A DNA stretch of 64,000 nucleotides, from contig NZ_JOHR01000014.1 of NCBI RefSeq assembly GCF_000719775.1, positions 124,001-188,000 on the forward strand. The letters are read 5' to 3'. The position numbers were made by a program, and so were the translations under genes. The stretch comes from Streptomyces sp. NRRL F-5135. Its GTDB lineage: Bacteria; Actinomycetota; Actinomycetes; Streptomycetales; Streptomycetaceae. Numbering within the stretch: the stretch's first letter is position 1; every line of letters starts with the position of its first letter. Shown here one piece after another: positions 25,267 to 34,166 of this stretch. The notes beneath the pieces are model-generated. The model worked only from the letters and a program-made list of their open reading frames with translations. It was not told the origin of the DNA and searched no databases.

Positions 25267-26168
25267 GCCGCCCCTTCCGCGGTCCGCCGGGTGCCACGGC
25301 CGTCGTCGGCCCGGTAGCGTTCCCAGGTCCAGGCGAGTTGCCGGCGCGCCATGACGCCGACGGCGTGCCTCCGGTAGCCGGCGGTGCCGCGTACGTCGTC
25401 GATCGGGTCGCAGGCGCCCGCGGCCAGGGCCGCGAACTGCCGGGCGGCCGACGGCGGGAGGGGCTGCCGGCTCTCCCAGAAGCCCCCCTCGTCCAGTACC
25501 GCGGTCAGGAACGTCTCCGCGTCCTTCGCCCGTACCGGGGTGGGGGCCGCGGAGCCGATGCCGGTCCGTACCGTACGCGTCGTGGGGTGCAGGGCCAGGC
25601 CGAAGGCGCACACGGCGATGACCATCGCGTTGCGGGTGCCCACCTTCGAGAACTGCTGAGGACCGTCCGCCTTTTGGATGTGCACGGTTTTGATCAGTTC
25701 GTCGGCCTCAAGGGCGTTGCGTTTCACTCCCGTGTAGAACGCGTCGATCGGAATGCGGCGGGAGCCGCGTACCGACTCGACCTCGACCTCGGCGCCCGCG
25801 GCCAGCAGCGCCGGGTGCGCGTCACCGGCCGGGGAGGCGGTCCCGAGGTTGCCGCCGACCCCGCCGCGGTTGCGGATCTGCGGGGAGGCGACGGTGTGGG
25901 AGGCGAGCGCGAGACCGGGCAGCTCGGTCCTCAGATGCGCCATGACGTGGGCGTACGGCACGGACGCGCCCAGTGCCACGCTCTCGGGGCCGACGCTCCA
26001 CTCGTACAGCTCGGAAACGCGGTTGAGGTCGAGCAGGCACCGCGGCCGTCGCTGATCGAAGTTGATCTCGACCATGATGTCGGTGCCCCCCGCTATGGGT
26101 ACGGCCTCGGGATGTTCGGCCTTGGCTGCGAGCGCGTCCTCCCAGCCGACGGGGCGAAGGAAGTCCAT
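25263..26168 (-). CDS. Xanthine dehydrogenase, FAD-binding subunit
   Basis: 301-aa CoxM/XdhB-type flavoprotein. FAD-binding signatures are EAVPIAGGTDIMVEINFDQRR and NRGGVGGNLGTASPAGDAHP. The CO-dehydrogenase C-terminal domain follows (FSKVGTRNAMVIAVCAFGL). ATG 26168 with AGAGGG 7 nt upstream. First gene of the xdh operon, divergent from pucR; a GATCA-N3-TGATC inverted repeat (26184-26196) lies just upstream and may be an operator. Electrons pass to NAD+ or another acceptor. Confidence 0.93.
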   Translation of the reverse strand: MDFLRPVGWEDALAAKAEHPEAVPIAGGTDIMVEINFDQRRPRCLLDLNRVSELYEWSVGPESVALGASVPYAHVMAHLRTELPGLALASHTVASPQIRNRGGVGGNLGTASPAGDAHPALLAAGAEVEVESVRGSRRIPIDAFYTGVKRNALEADELIKTVHIQKADGPQQFSKVGTRNAMVIAVCAFGLALHPTTRTVRTGIGSAAPTPVRAKDAETFLTAVLDEGGFWESRQPLPPSAARQFAALAAGACDPIDDVRGTAGYRRHAVGVMARRQLAWTWERYRADDGRGTRRTAEGAA

Positions 26169-26552
26169 GAGCGGCCCTCTTCTGATCATTTTGATCTTCC
26201 GCGACCGGGTCTCCCGTGTACGGATCGCCCGCGACACCCACCCGCGGCGACGGCCGGTCCTCGACGTGTGAGACGTACGGCACCAGTACACAAGCCCGCG
26301 CTCCACCCGGTGCAGTCACCGAAACCATGAAGGAATTGACTGGCCGGCCGACCGGTCTTGTAGATTCGAACGAATGACGGGGTCTGGTAACCGTGCGGCT
26401 TCCCTCTTGAAACAAGACGCGCCCATATGGGGCGACAACAAGGGCAGGAACGAGCGGCTCTGGGCAACCTTGATCGAGAACGATCGGGGTGCTGCGGGAC
26501 CGGGCGGCTCCGGCACCCACACCATCGAACGAGAGAGATCGGCGGCGACGAG
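26169..26552. promoter_or_regulatory. Divergent xdh/pucR promoter region
   Basis: 384 bp without a gene. For pucR: TTGACT (26336-26341), 17-nt spacer, TGTAGA (26359-26364), leaving a leader of about 180 nt. An inverted repeat ATTCG-AA-CGAAT (26364-26375) abuts the -10. For xdh: inverted repeat GATCA-N3-TGATC (26184-26196) just above the ribosome site. These are the best places to look for PucR binding. Confidence 0.5.
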
Positions 26553-28472
26553 ATGCGGCTGCGCGCACTGCTGGGGACCGACGCGCTGGGCCTGCGGCTG
26601 CTCGGCGGGGAGGAGGAGCTGGACCGTTCCGTACGCGGGGTGATGACCACCGACCTGCGTGACCCGAGCCGCTACCTCTCCGGGGGCGAGCTGGTCCTCA
26701 CCGGTCTCGCCTGGCGGCACCGCGCCGAGGACTCCGAACCGTTCGTCCGCATCCTCACGTCCGCCGGGGTCGCCGGGCTGGCGGCGGGCGAGGCCGAGCT
26801 GGGCCCGGTCCCCGACGACCTCGTCGCGGCCTGTGCCCGGCACCGGCTGCCGCTCTTCGCGGTCAGCGAGGAGGTCGCCTTCGCGACGATCACCGAGCAT
26901 GTGGTGCGGCAGGTCTCCGGTGAACGGGCCGGGGACCTGGCGGCGGTCGTGGACCGGCACCGCAGGCTGATGGCCTCCGGCCCGGCCGGCGGCGGCCCCG
27001 ACGCCGTGCTCGACCTCCTCGGATCCGACCTCGACCTGCGGGCGTGGGTGCTCTCCCCGACCGGCCGGCGGATCGCGGGCACCCCCGAGGCGCTGCCCCC
27101 GGCACGGGCGGCGGCGCTCGCGGGGGAGCACCTGGCCGCCGTGCGCACGGGCCGCCCCGGACCGTACCGGACGGTGGTGGAGGGAACGGCGTACGCCCTC
27201 TTCCGCGCGACGGACGCCCGGCGCGCCGCCGCCGCCGCGCCGGGCGCCGCCACCGCGCCTCCTCCGCACGACGCGCACCGCCCCCACGAGCGGCACGGCC
27301 CGCACGACGCGCGCGACACGCGGCGCACGGCGCTGTCCGACTGGCTGCTCGCCGTCGAGGCGGACACGAGCGACTGGCCGGCGGCGCGGCTCGACCTGCT
27401 CCAGGGGGTGACCCAGTTGATCGCGGTGGAGCGCGACCGGCGGGACGCTGCCCGTACCGTACGCCGCCGGCTCGCCCAGGAGGTCCTGGAACTGGTCCAG
27501 GCGGGCGCGCCGGCCGCCGAGATCGCCGCCCGCCTCCGGGTCGCGGCGCCGGTCCTGCTGCCCGGACTCCCGACGGCACCGCGCTGGCAGGTCGTGGTGG
27601 CCCGGGCGGAGTGGGCCCCGCCCGGCGACGAGGCGGAGCCGGCGGCAGGCACGAGCGGCACCGGCCCGGGCGACTCCCCGACGACCGCGACCGGCGGCAC
27701 GTCGGCATCCGGCGGCGGCCCGTCGAGCGCCCACGGCGAGGTGGCGCGGGCGCTCCTCGAAGAGATCCTGGTCGACCCGGCGGCGGTGGGGACGGACGGC
27801 GCCGACCGGATCGCGGTGGCACGGTCGGGGGACGAGGCGATCGCGCTGGTCCCCCTGCCTCCGCCGGGAAGCGGCCGGCCGCTTCCCGGCGAATCGCGCA
27901 CGGAAACCGGGACCGCGCCGGAGACGGGAGCCGCCGGTACGGCGTCCGGCACCGGGCTCGGTGCCGACACGGATGCGGCGCTGCACGCGGACACGTTGCT
28001 CGCGGCCGTGGCGGGACCGCTGTCCTCGGGGCTCGGGGACGACGGACGCCTGACGCTGGGCGTCAGCGCGGCCGTGCACTCGGCGGAGGGCCTGCGCGGC
28101 GCGCTGGAGGAGGCCCGGCACGCCCGCCGGGTGGCCGCCGCCCGCCCGGGCCCGGTCTGCGCGGCGGGCCACCACGAACTGGCGTCGCACGTCCTGCTGC
28201 TGCCCTTCGTCCCCGACGACGTACGGCTCGCCTTCACGGCCCGGCTGCTGGACCCCCTGCGCGACTACGACCGGCGCCACCGCGCGGAGTTGATCCCCAC
28301 TCTGGAGGCGTTCCTCGACTGCGACGGCTCGTGGACGCGGTGTGCGGCCAGATTGCATCTGCACGTGAACACGTTGCGGTACCGCGTCGGCAGGATCGAA
28401 CAGCTGACGGGCCGCGAGCTGTCCCGCCTGGAGGACAAGCTGGACTTCTTCCTGGCGTTGCGCATGCGCTGA
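26553..28472 (+). CDS. pucR: PucR-family regulator of purine catabolism
   Basis: 639 aa. An N-terminal PucR ligand domain (MRLRALLGTDALGLRLLGGE, GVMTTDLRDPSRYLSGGELVLTG), a central GGDEF-like/CdaR region, and the C-terminal PucR HTH (TLEAFLDCDGSWTRCAARLHLHVNTLRYRVGRIEQLTG). In other bacteria PucR senses purine intermediates such as allantoin or urate and controls uptake and degradation genes. Divergent from the xdh operon, which is its likely target. Long Ala/Pro/His and Gly/Thr linkers (around 225-255 and 355-400) make it larger than usual. ATG 26553; ribosome site weak (GGCGGCGACGAG). Confidence 0.9.
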   Translation: MRLRALLGTDALGLRLLGGEEELDRSVRGVMTTDLRDPSRYLSGGELVLTGLAWRHRAEDSEPFVRILTSAGVAGLAAGEAELGPVPDDLVAACARHRLPLFAVSEEVAFATITEHVVRQVSGERAGDLAAVVDRHRRLMASGPAGGGPDAVLDLLGSDLDLRAWVLSPTGRRIAGTPEALPPARAAALAGEHLAAVRTGRPGPYRTVVEGTAYALFRATDARRAAAAAPGAATAPPPHDAHRPHERHGPHDARDTRRTALSDWLLAVEADTSDWPAARLDLLQGVTQLIAVERDRRDAARTVRRRLAQEVLELVQAGAPAAEIAARLRVAAPVLLPGLPTAPRWQVVVARAEWAPPGDEAEPAAGTSGTGPGDSPTTATGGTSASGGGPSSAHGEVARALLEEILVDPAAVGTDGADRIAVARSGDEAIALVPLPPPGSGRPLPGESRTETGTAPETGAAGTASGTGLGADTDAALHADTLLAAVAGPLSSGLGDDGRLTLGVSAAVHSAEGLRGALEEARHARRVAAARPGPVCAAGHHELASHVLLLPFVPDDVRLAFTARLLDPLRDYDRRHRAELIPTLEAFLDCDGSWTRCAARLHLHVNTLRYRVGRIEQLTGRELSRLEDKLDFFLALRMR

Positions 28473-28505
28473 GCGGGCACGACGGTGGGCACGGGGGTAC
28501 GGCAG

Positions 28506-28640
28506 CCCCCGTGCCCGGCAGCCCCGGCCACCGGCACCCCGGCAGTCCGCCGGTTCCCGGCCGTACCCCCGTGCCCGGCAGCCCCCGGTCACCGGCACCC
28601 CCGGCGGCCCGCCGGTTCCCGGCCGTACCCCCGTGCCGGG
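28506..28640. repeat. Imperfect tandem repeat of about 60 bp, just over two copies
   Basis: A unit starting ACCCCCGTGCCCGGCAGCCC and ending CCGCCGGTTCCCGGCCGT is repeated at about 28505 and 28565 with a third partial copy near 28626. It fills the gap between the convergent pucR and Clp_N genes and can fold into many GC hairpins, so it may act as a terminator. Confidence 0.75.
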
Positions 28641-28670
28641 CCGGGCCGCCCCGTCACCGCCCGGTCGGGG

Positions 28671-29435
28671 TCACTTCTCCTCCGCCGCCCCGGCGGCCTC
28701 CGCGCCGAGCGCCGCCGTCACCACCTCGAGAGCCTCGACGATCCGGGCCTCGACGGCCGCCTTGCCGATGCCGAGGCCGGTGAGCACGCCGCCGCCGTCC
28801 TCGAATTCCAGGAGCGCGAGCAGGATGTGCTCGGTGCCGACGTAGTTGTGGCCGAGCCGCAGGGCCTCCCGGAAGGTCAGTTCCAGGACCTTCTTGCCGC
28901 CCGCGTCGTACGGGACGAGTTCGGGGACCTGCTCGGCCGCCGCCGGCAGCGCGGCCGTGGCCGCCGTCCGCACGTCCTCCGCCGTCACCCCCTGCTCGGC
29001 GATCACCTTCACGGCGATCCCCTCCGGCTCGCTCAGCAGCCCCAGCACCAGGTGGGCTGGGGTGATCGTGTCGTTGCCCGCGGCGCGCGCCTCGTTCTGC
29101 GAGGCGATCACGACGTTCCTGGCCCGCGGGGTGTAGCGGCCGAAGCCCTGGTTGGGATCGAGGTCCGAGGTCGCGCCGGGGTCCTTCGGCACGAAGCGCT
29201 TCTGCGCCGCCTGCCGGGTGACCCCCATGCTGTGGCCGATCTCCGTCCACGAGGCACCGGAGCGCCGGGCCTGGTCCACGAAGTGGCCGATCAGGTGGTC
29301 CGCCAGCTCCCCGAGGTGATCGGCGGCGATCACCGCGTCGGAGAGCTGGTCGAGAGCGTCGGGACGGGCCTTCTTGATGGCCTCGATCAGGTCGTCGAGG
29401 CGCACGGGATGATTCACGCGAGTGGGTTGCGTCAT
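28671..29435 (-). CDS. Clp N-domain protein with N-terminal helix-turn-helix
   Basis: 254 aa. Residues about 60-80 (SGASWTEIGHSMGVTRQAAQKRF) form an HTH like that of sigma-region-4 or similar regulators. Residues about 95-250 carry two Clp_N repeats (FGRYTPRARNVVIASQNEAR...PAHLVLGLLSE and LTFREALRLGHNYVGTEHILLALLE), the adaptor- and substrate-binding domain of ClpA/ClpC. There is no AAA+ ATPase. It may be a proteolysis-linked transcription factor. ATG 29435. Upstream lies a strong promoter with three copies of a GTTGACACYCG-type half-site, suggesting autoregulation. Confidence 0.85.
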   Translation of the reverse strand: MTQPTRVNHPVRLDDLIEAIKKARPDALDQLSDAVIAADHLGELADHLIGHFVDQARRSGASWTEIGHSMGVTRQAAQKRFVPKDPGATSDLDPNQGFGRYTPRARNVVIASQNEARAAGNDTITPAHLVLGLLSEPEGIAVKVIAEQGVTAEDVRTAATAALPAAAEQVPELVPYDAGGKKVLELTFREALRLGHNYVGTEHILLALLEFEDGGGVLTGLGIGKAAVEARIVEALEVVTAALGAEAAGAAEEK

Positions 29436-29442
29436 AGAGGCA

Positions 29443-29490
29443 ACCCTAGGTTGACACCCGGCGAGCGTCAACCCGTCGTTGACACTCGCC
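29443..29490 (-). promoter_or_regulatory. Promoter of the Clp_N-HTH gene with triple half-site operator
   Basis: Minus strand: TTGACG (29466-29471), 17-nt spacer, TAGGGT (29443-29448). A 31-bp near-perfect inverted repeat (29460-29490; 13-bp arms with one mismatch, 5-nt centre) covers the -35, and a third half-site TTGACACCCG (29451-29460) lies in the spacer. The arrangement suits strong, possibly cooperative repression. Confidence 0.7.
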
Positions 29491-29889
29491 CGCTCGGCGC
29501 GGCGACGCGTTCGAGCTGTCACCCGACCGCGGAGGAGGGGTCCGGCCGCGAAAAAAAGGGGGCGCTCGACCGGCAGTTGACCACCGTCACCCGAAACGGT
29601 CACGAGGGAACGATCAACGGTCCATTGAGCACACCGGAGAGACCGGAACATCCGCCACCACCGCCTCACCCCCACGTCAGCGCGGGCGCCCCAGTCCCGG
29701 CCGGGTCCGCCCCCCGAAACCACGCGCCCCACGCGGACCCCGCACGCGCCCCCGTCTCACGCCCCTGTACCACCGGCGTCGGTCATGGGTTTGTGAAATC
29801 TTTCACCTGACCTATTGGCCCGGCATGCCCATCCATGCTGAGATGCGTCCCACACCCAACGGCACGATGGCGCGCTCGGGGAGGGCAAT
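29491..29889. other. Intergenic region
   Basis: No convincing gene. Contains a run of seven A residues near 29550, unusual at this GC content, and the inverted repeat GTGAAA-N2-TTTCAC at 29793-29806, about 85 bp before the TPR-like gene. Confidence 0.45.
29793..29806. promoter_or_regulatory. Inverted repeat GTGAAA-TC-TTTCAC
   Basis: A perfect 6-bp-arm inverted repeat with a 2-bp centre, AT-rich against its surroundings, upstream of the gene at 29890. It is a candidate operator; no regulator can be assigned. Confidence 0.45.
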
Positions 29890-30672
29890 GTGGCGTATTC
29901 CGCCATGTCTGGCACCGAAACCACCACAGGTGACGACCCTCTCCAGACAGCGGTGTGGCGGCTGCGCTCACGCGGCTGCTGGACCGACGCGGCGGCACTG
30001 CTGGCCCCGCACGCCACCGCACCGGCGGCCGCGCTGCAGCGGGCCGCCCTCCTCACCGAACGCTGTCTGTTCACCGGCGCCGGCTGGTCCGAGGCGGAGG
30101 AAGCCCTCCGTACGGCGGAGGCCACGGCGCGCGAGGACCACGAACGCGGCGCCGCCGCCTGCGAGCGCGGCCATCTCGCGTACGCCTCGACGGTCCTCGG
30201 CGTCCGCGACCGGGCCGACGAGGCCCGCGCCGCGCTCGGCCGGGCGGCGGCCCTGCTCGGCCCGGACACCCCCGGCCGCGCCCTTCTCGACTTCCGCCGG
30301 GGGCTGATCGCCGAGCACCTCTCGGACTCCCCGCAGTCGGCACGCGCCGCGTACCGCCGCGCCCACGCGGCCGCCGCGGCGGCCGGGGAGACTCTGCTGC
30401 TCTCCTTCACCTGGCGCCATCTGGCCGGACTGGCCCTGCGGGAAGGCGAATTGGCCGAGGCCCGGCACGGATTCGGGGAGTCCTTGAGGATCCGGGAGGA
30501 GCTGGGCTACCTGGTGGGGACGGCACCCGCGCTCGCCGCGCTCGCGGACGTCGAGCCGGAACCGGAGGCGGGGCGGTTACGCGCGGAGGCCGGGCGACTG
30601 TTCCGGCTGCTGGGCGGCGTACCGACCTGGCTGGCGGACCAGCTCGCACCGCCGCCCGCACCCGCGGCCTGA
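29890..30672 (+). CDS. TPR-like helical repeat protein
   Basis: 260 aa, almost all alpha-helical and Ala-rich, with repeated paired helices (AAALQRAALLTERCLFTGAG, RADEARAALGRAAALLGP, SARAAYRRAHAAAAAAGETL, EARHGFGESLRIREELGY) typical of tetratricopeptide solenoids. No catalytic motif, signal or membrane segment. GTG 29890 has GGGAGG 5 nt upstream; ATG 29905 is alternative. It stands alone. A protein-interaction role is all that can be inferred. Confidence 0.78.
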   Translation: MAYSAMSGTETTTGDDPLQTAVWRLRSRGCWTDAAALLAPHATAPAAALQRAALLTERCLFTGAGWSEAEEALRTAEATAREDHERGAAACERGHLAYASTVLGVRDRADEARAALGRAAALLGPDTPGRALLDFRRGLIAEHLSDSPQSARAAYRRAHAAAAAAGETLLLSFTWRHLAGLALREGELAEARHGFGESLRIREELGYLVGTAPALAALADVEPEPEAGRLRAEAGRLFRLLGGVPTWLADQLAPPPAPAA

Positions 30673-31551
30673 CCACTCGCACCGCGGTCCGAAGCGCCCG
30701 CGCGACCGTTCACCCCGGCACGCGCGGCACGGCGTCATGTCCGCACGTCAACCGCCTCCGCGCGTACGTACGTCAGTCGCGCCGGCCGGCCTCGTCGACC
30801 TCCTCGGCGGACATCGGGAGGCGCGCGTCGACCCGGCCGGCCGGGGACAGGAACCGGCCTATTTTCCGCTCCGACCGCACAGGCCCTCGGGGATGCCCGC
30901 CGTCCGGGCGCTCAACGAGCCGGAGCCGGCTGCGGCGCCCCGGCGTGGACACGCCCTGGTCGCCACCGCCCCGACGGACCAGCTCGACGCCGCGTCCGAG
31001 GCGGGACACCCGGACGTCCCACGCGTCACTCCGGCCGAATACCACCCACCCCGCCCCTCACCACGGGCTCCCCACAACCCCGTTACGCACTCGTCACGAC
31101 CTTGCCCTTGGCATGATCCATCGACGGGAACAAAGACGGGCACAGCACCCGTGGGCAGACAATGGGGTACGCGGAAAGCGCCTCACCGCAGGCGAGAAAC
31201 GGCCATCAACGCGCGCAAATTGGGAAGGCCGCTGAGTACCAGTCAGATACGAGAAAATCGGAACAAACCATACGCCCGTCACTCGATCGTGTGGTGATAA
31301 GATCGCGGAGCTTGCCAAGCGGCACCAAACCCGCTATGGCATACGAAAAGTCAGCGCATCGGCCCAGAATTCCGCCACCCCGGGGAGAACTATGCCATTA
31401 GCCGGGCCTTTCCAGGCAGCACGGCAGGCGAGTATGCGCGACCGTTCCATATGTCTGTGACCGCGAGATGTCAATTACGGCGAGCTGACTCGAACGCCCC
31501 GCCCTTCGCAGACATTCAGTCCGTGGTGGCCCAGTCGCCTAAGAGAGACTT
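30673..31551. other. Long intergenic region upstream of the conservon
   Basis: 879 bp. Frames here lack ribosome sites and family-like composition. GC drops clearly after about 31100, as is common before regulated Streptomyces promoters, so this probably contains the cvn promoter and long leader. I could not identify an RNA gene. Confidence 0.5.
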
Positions 31552-32817
31552 ATGACGCAATACTTCCAGGATCCAGCGCTTTGGGGCCTGATCGCCGCTG
31601 GAACTCCTGTGGCCGCGACCGCGATCATTCGCGGGAGAAAGACGATCGCCGAACTACGGAAGGAAAAACAGGAACTCAAGGCTCATTACACCAGCCTGGA
31701 AGAGCACTACACGGAGTCCGTGGAAGAGGCCAAGGACCGGGCGGAAGAGGACACGAAGACCGCCCTGAAGTCCGCCATGCGCACGCTCCAGGGCCTCGCC
31801 GGCGAGCAGCAGCTGGTGATCACCAAGCTTCAGGAGAAATACGGAGATCAACAGATCCTCCAGGATCTCCTCGACATCGACCACATGAATTCGCAGTTCG
31901 CCCGGCGTGCTCAGTCCATCGCCGTGCTCTGCGACGGCTGGCTGGGCCGGCAGCGTTCCGCCGCGTCCCTCTACGACGTGGTCCGCAGCGCGAAGGGCCG
32001 CATCCGCCACTTCACCCGGGTCGAGATCCGCGCCCAGAGTAATTTCGCCATCGTCAGCCGCGCGGTCGAGCCCGTCGCGCTCACGCTCGCCGAACTACTG
32101 GACAATGCCACCAGTTATTCGGCGCCCGAGACGATGATCGAGATCAACATCCGGCCGGTGCCCAAGGGCGTCTGCATCATCGTCGACGACGCCGGTGTCG
32201 GCATGAACGAGGAAGAGAAGAACAGGGCCGCGAAGCTGCTCTCGAGCGAGCGGTCGCCCGGTGTCTCCGGACTCGGCAATCCTCCGCAGTTCGGCTTCAC
32301 CGTCATCGGCGTGCTCGCCGCCCGCTACGGCTTCACCGTCTCCGTGGACTCCACCTCCCCCTACGGTGGTGTACGCGCGGTCGTCCTGCTGCCCGACGAA
32401 CTCCTCACCGCCATGCCGGAACCGGAACTCAGGCCGGACCCCCAGCTGAAGGAGACCCCTGCCGTGGCCGCGTCCTCCCCGATGCCGCCCGATCAGGGCC
32501 CGGCGGCTCCCGCCCCGACGACATCGACCGCGTTCGGCGGCCAGAGCCCGGATCCCGACCCGATCTCGTTCGGCGGCCAGGGCCACGCGGCGCCGGCCCC
32601 GACCACGATGGGCGGTCTGCCGAAGCGGCGCCGGCGCGGCGCGATCTCCATCGTGCCGTCGGCGGAGGAGTCCGCGCAGGGCACGGACGGCGACACAGAG
32701 GACGTGCCCCGGCGCTCCAGCGAGCAGGCCGCGTCCGTCATGGGGGCTTTCCAGCGCGGAACGCGGTCGGGCCGACGTTCCCCCAACGCATTCACCGAAG
32801 GGCATGAGACTCAGTGA
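31552..32817 (+). CDS. cvnA: Conservon histidine-kinase-like protein CvnA
   Basis: 421 aa. One short N-terminal hydrophobic stretch (LWGLIAAGTPVAATAII), a coiled coil (IAELRKEKQELKAHYTSLEE), then a sensor-kinase-like ATP-binding domain: N box LTLAELLDNATSYS, G1 VDDAGVGMNEEE, G2 GFTVIGVLAARYGFTVSV. A Pro/Ala-rich tail with QSPDPDPISFGGQ-like repeats and a basic RRRRGA stretch follows. It lacks the large extracellular sensor domain of many CvnA proteins, resembling the short Rar/Cvn9-type A protein. First gene of cvnABCD; ATG with AGAGAG. Confidence 0.9.
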   Translation: MTQYFQDPALWGLIAAGTPVAATAIIRGRKTIAELRKEKQELKAHYTSLEEHYTESVEEAKDRAEEDTKTALKSAMRTLQGLAGEQQLVITKLQEKYGDQQILQDLLDIDHMNSQFARRAQSIAVLCDGWLGRQRSAASLYDVVRSAKGRIRHFTRVEIRAQSNFAIVSRAVEPVALTLAELLDNATSYSAPETMIEINIRPVPKGVCIIVDDAGVGMNEEEKNRAAKLLSSERSPGVSGLGNPPQFGFTVIGVLAARYGFTVSVDSTSPYGGVRAVVLLPDELLTAMPEPELRPDPQLKETPAVAASSPMPPDQGPAAPAPTTSTAFGGQSPDPDPISFGGQGHAAPAPTTMGGLPKRRRRGAISIVPSAEESAQGTDGDTEDVPRRSSEQAASVMGAFQRGTRSGRRSPNAFTEGHETQ

Positions 32818-33224
32818 ATTACGACCTGTCATGGATGCTTGACAGCGCTCTTGAAGTGCCCGAGGCCCGGCACGCGATCCTCGTTTCGGCCGACGGTCTG
32901 CTCATGGCGCGTTCGCGGGACGTCGGCAAGGACCACGCGGACACCGTCGCCGCCGCGATGAGCGGAATGCAGTCACTCAGCCGTACCGTCTCGGAGTTCG
33001 TCGGCAAGGTCCCGCACAACCGGCCGCAGTGGCGGCAGACGCTGGTGGAATTCGACCACGGCTACGTCTTCCTCATATCGGCGGGTGAAGGCGCCTATCT
33101 CGGCGTCTCGGCATCGCCCGAGGTCGACATGGCCGAGATCACCTTCCGTATGCAGCAGCTCGTCGGCCAGCTCGGCAAGTCCCTGACCAGCCCCCCTCGA
33201 GAGATTGCTGACACCAAGGCATGA
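32814..33224 (+). CDS. cvnB: Conservon roadblock/LC7 protein CvnB
   Basis: 136 aa roadblock/LC7-fold protein. Signatures LSWMLDSALEVPEARHAILVSADGLLMA and YVFLISAGEGAYLGVSASPEVDM are typical. Starts at GTG 32814 inside the cvnA stop (GTGA overlap), so translation is coupled. In conservons CvnB interacts with the CvnD GTPase as an MglB-like regulator and with CvnA. Confidence 0.94.
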   Translation: MNYDLSWMLDSALEVPEARHAILVSADGLLMARSRDVGKDHADTVAAAMSGMQSLSRTVSEFVGKVPHNRPQWRQTLVEFDHGYVFLISAGEGAYLGVSASPEVDMAEITFRMQQLVGQLGKSLTSPPREIADTKA

Positions 33225-33601
33225 CAACACCAGATGATCCGGAACTGGAACTCGAAGCCGCTCCGTTAGTACGCGCGTATGTCATCACCAATGGCAGAAG
33301 CCTTCCGGCGGACGACGAGTTCTCGCTGATCACTCTGGTGACGGCGGCTCAGGACATGCCCCCGACCGGTCAACTCGACCCCGAGAAAAGACGCCTTCTG
33401 GACCTGTGTTCCGGAGGCTATCTCGCGGTCGCCGAGATCGCCGGGCACACCGAGCTGCCGGTCGGCGTCGTCAAACTTCTGCTGTCGGACCTCACGCAGG
33501 CGGGATACCTCTACACCCGGGCTCCCGTACCCCCTGCGAAGCTGGTCGACAGACGCATACTCGAGGAGGTGCTGCATGGCCTTCAAGCCCGTTTTGGATA
33601 A
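33221..33601 (+). CDS. cvnC: Conservon DUF742 protein CvnC
   Basis: 126 aa DUF742 protein with a winged-helix-like core: PLVRAYVITNGRSLP, LDLCSGGYLAVAEIAGHTELPVGVVKLLLSDLTQAGYL, and the family C-terminal ILEEVLHGLQ. ATG 33221 overlaps the cvnB stop by 4 nt. Works with CvnB and CvnD at the membrane by analogy with other conservons. Confidence 0.94.
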   Translation: MTTPDDPELELEAAPLVRAYVITNGRSLPADDEFSLITLVTAAQDMPPTGQLDPEKRRLLDLCSGGYLAVAEIAGHTELPVGVVKLLLSDLTQAGYLYTRAPVPPAKLVDRRILEEVLHGLQARFG

Positions 33602-34166
33602 CGGCGTCTATTTGCGCGACTCGGTGCAGACCGCTGCCAAGATCCTGGTGGTGGGGCATTTCGCGGTGGGCAAGACGACCTTCATCAGCACCATGTCGGA
33701 GATCCCGCCGCTGCGTACCGAAGAGGTCATGACCCAGGCGAGCGCCGGCGTCGACGACCTCAAGGGCACGCCGGGGAAGACCACGACCACGGTCGCCATG
33801 GACTTCGGCCGGCTCACCCTGAGCGAGAAGCTCGTCCTGTACCTGTTCGGAACGCCCGGACAGCAGCGCTTCGTCCAGGTGTGGGAGGACATGTCCCGGG
33901 GCGCGCTCGGCGCACTGGTGCTGGTCGACCCGGACCGGCTGGAGGAGTCGTTCCCGGTGATGGACCTGGTCGAGCACTACGGCATCCCCTACGCCATCGC
34001 CGTCAACAGGTTCGGTGACACGTCACACCACTCCGACAAGGAGATCCGGGAAGCGCTCGACCTGCTGCCCGAGACGCCGCTCGTCAACTGTGACGCTCGC
34101 GATCAGCGCTCGTCGGCGAACTCGCTGATCACCCTTGTCCGTTATCTCCAGTCTCGCCTCAACTAG
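33576..34166 (+). CDS. cvnD: Conservon small GTPase CvnD
   Basis: 196 aa Ras-like GTPase. P-loop GHFAVGKTTF (about residues 27-36), switch/G3 LFGTPGQQRF and G4-like AVNRFGD. The gene overlaps the cvnC end by 26 nt; ATG 33576 has GAGGAGG upstream within cvnC. With CvnB it resembles an MglA/MglB pair. Last of the four tightly coupled conservon genes; a 276-bp gap separates it from the P450. Confidence 0.94.
   Translation: MAFKPVLDNGVYLRDSVQTAAKILVVGHFAVGKTTFISTMSEIPPLRTEEVMTQASAGVDDLKGTPGKTTTTVAMDFGRLTLSEKLVLYLFGTPGQQRFVQVWEDMSRGALGALVLVDPDRLEESFPVMDLVEHYGIPYAIAVNRFGDTSHHSDKEIREALDLLPETPLVNCDARDQRSSANSLITLVRYLQSRLN

Noticed and set aside
31162..31401. 79-codon frame upstream of the conservon
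   Set aside because: No ribosome site, odd composition, and it lies in the probable promoter/leader region.
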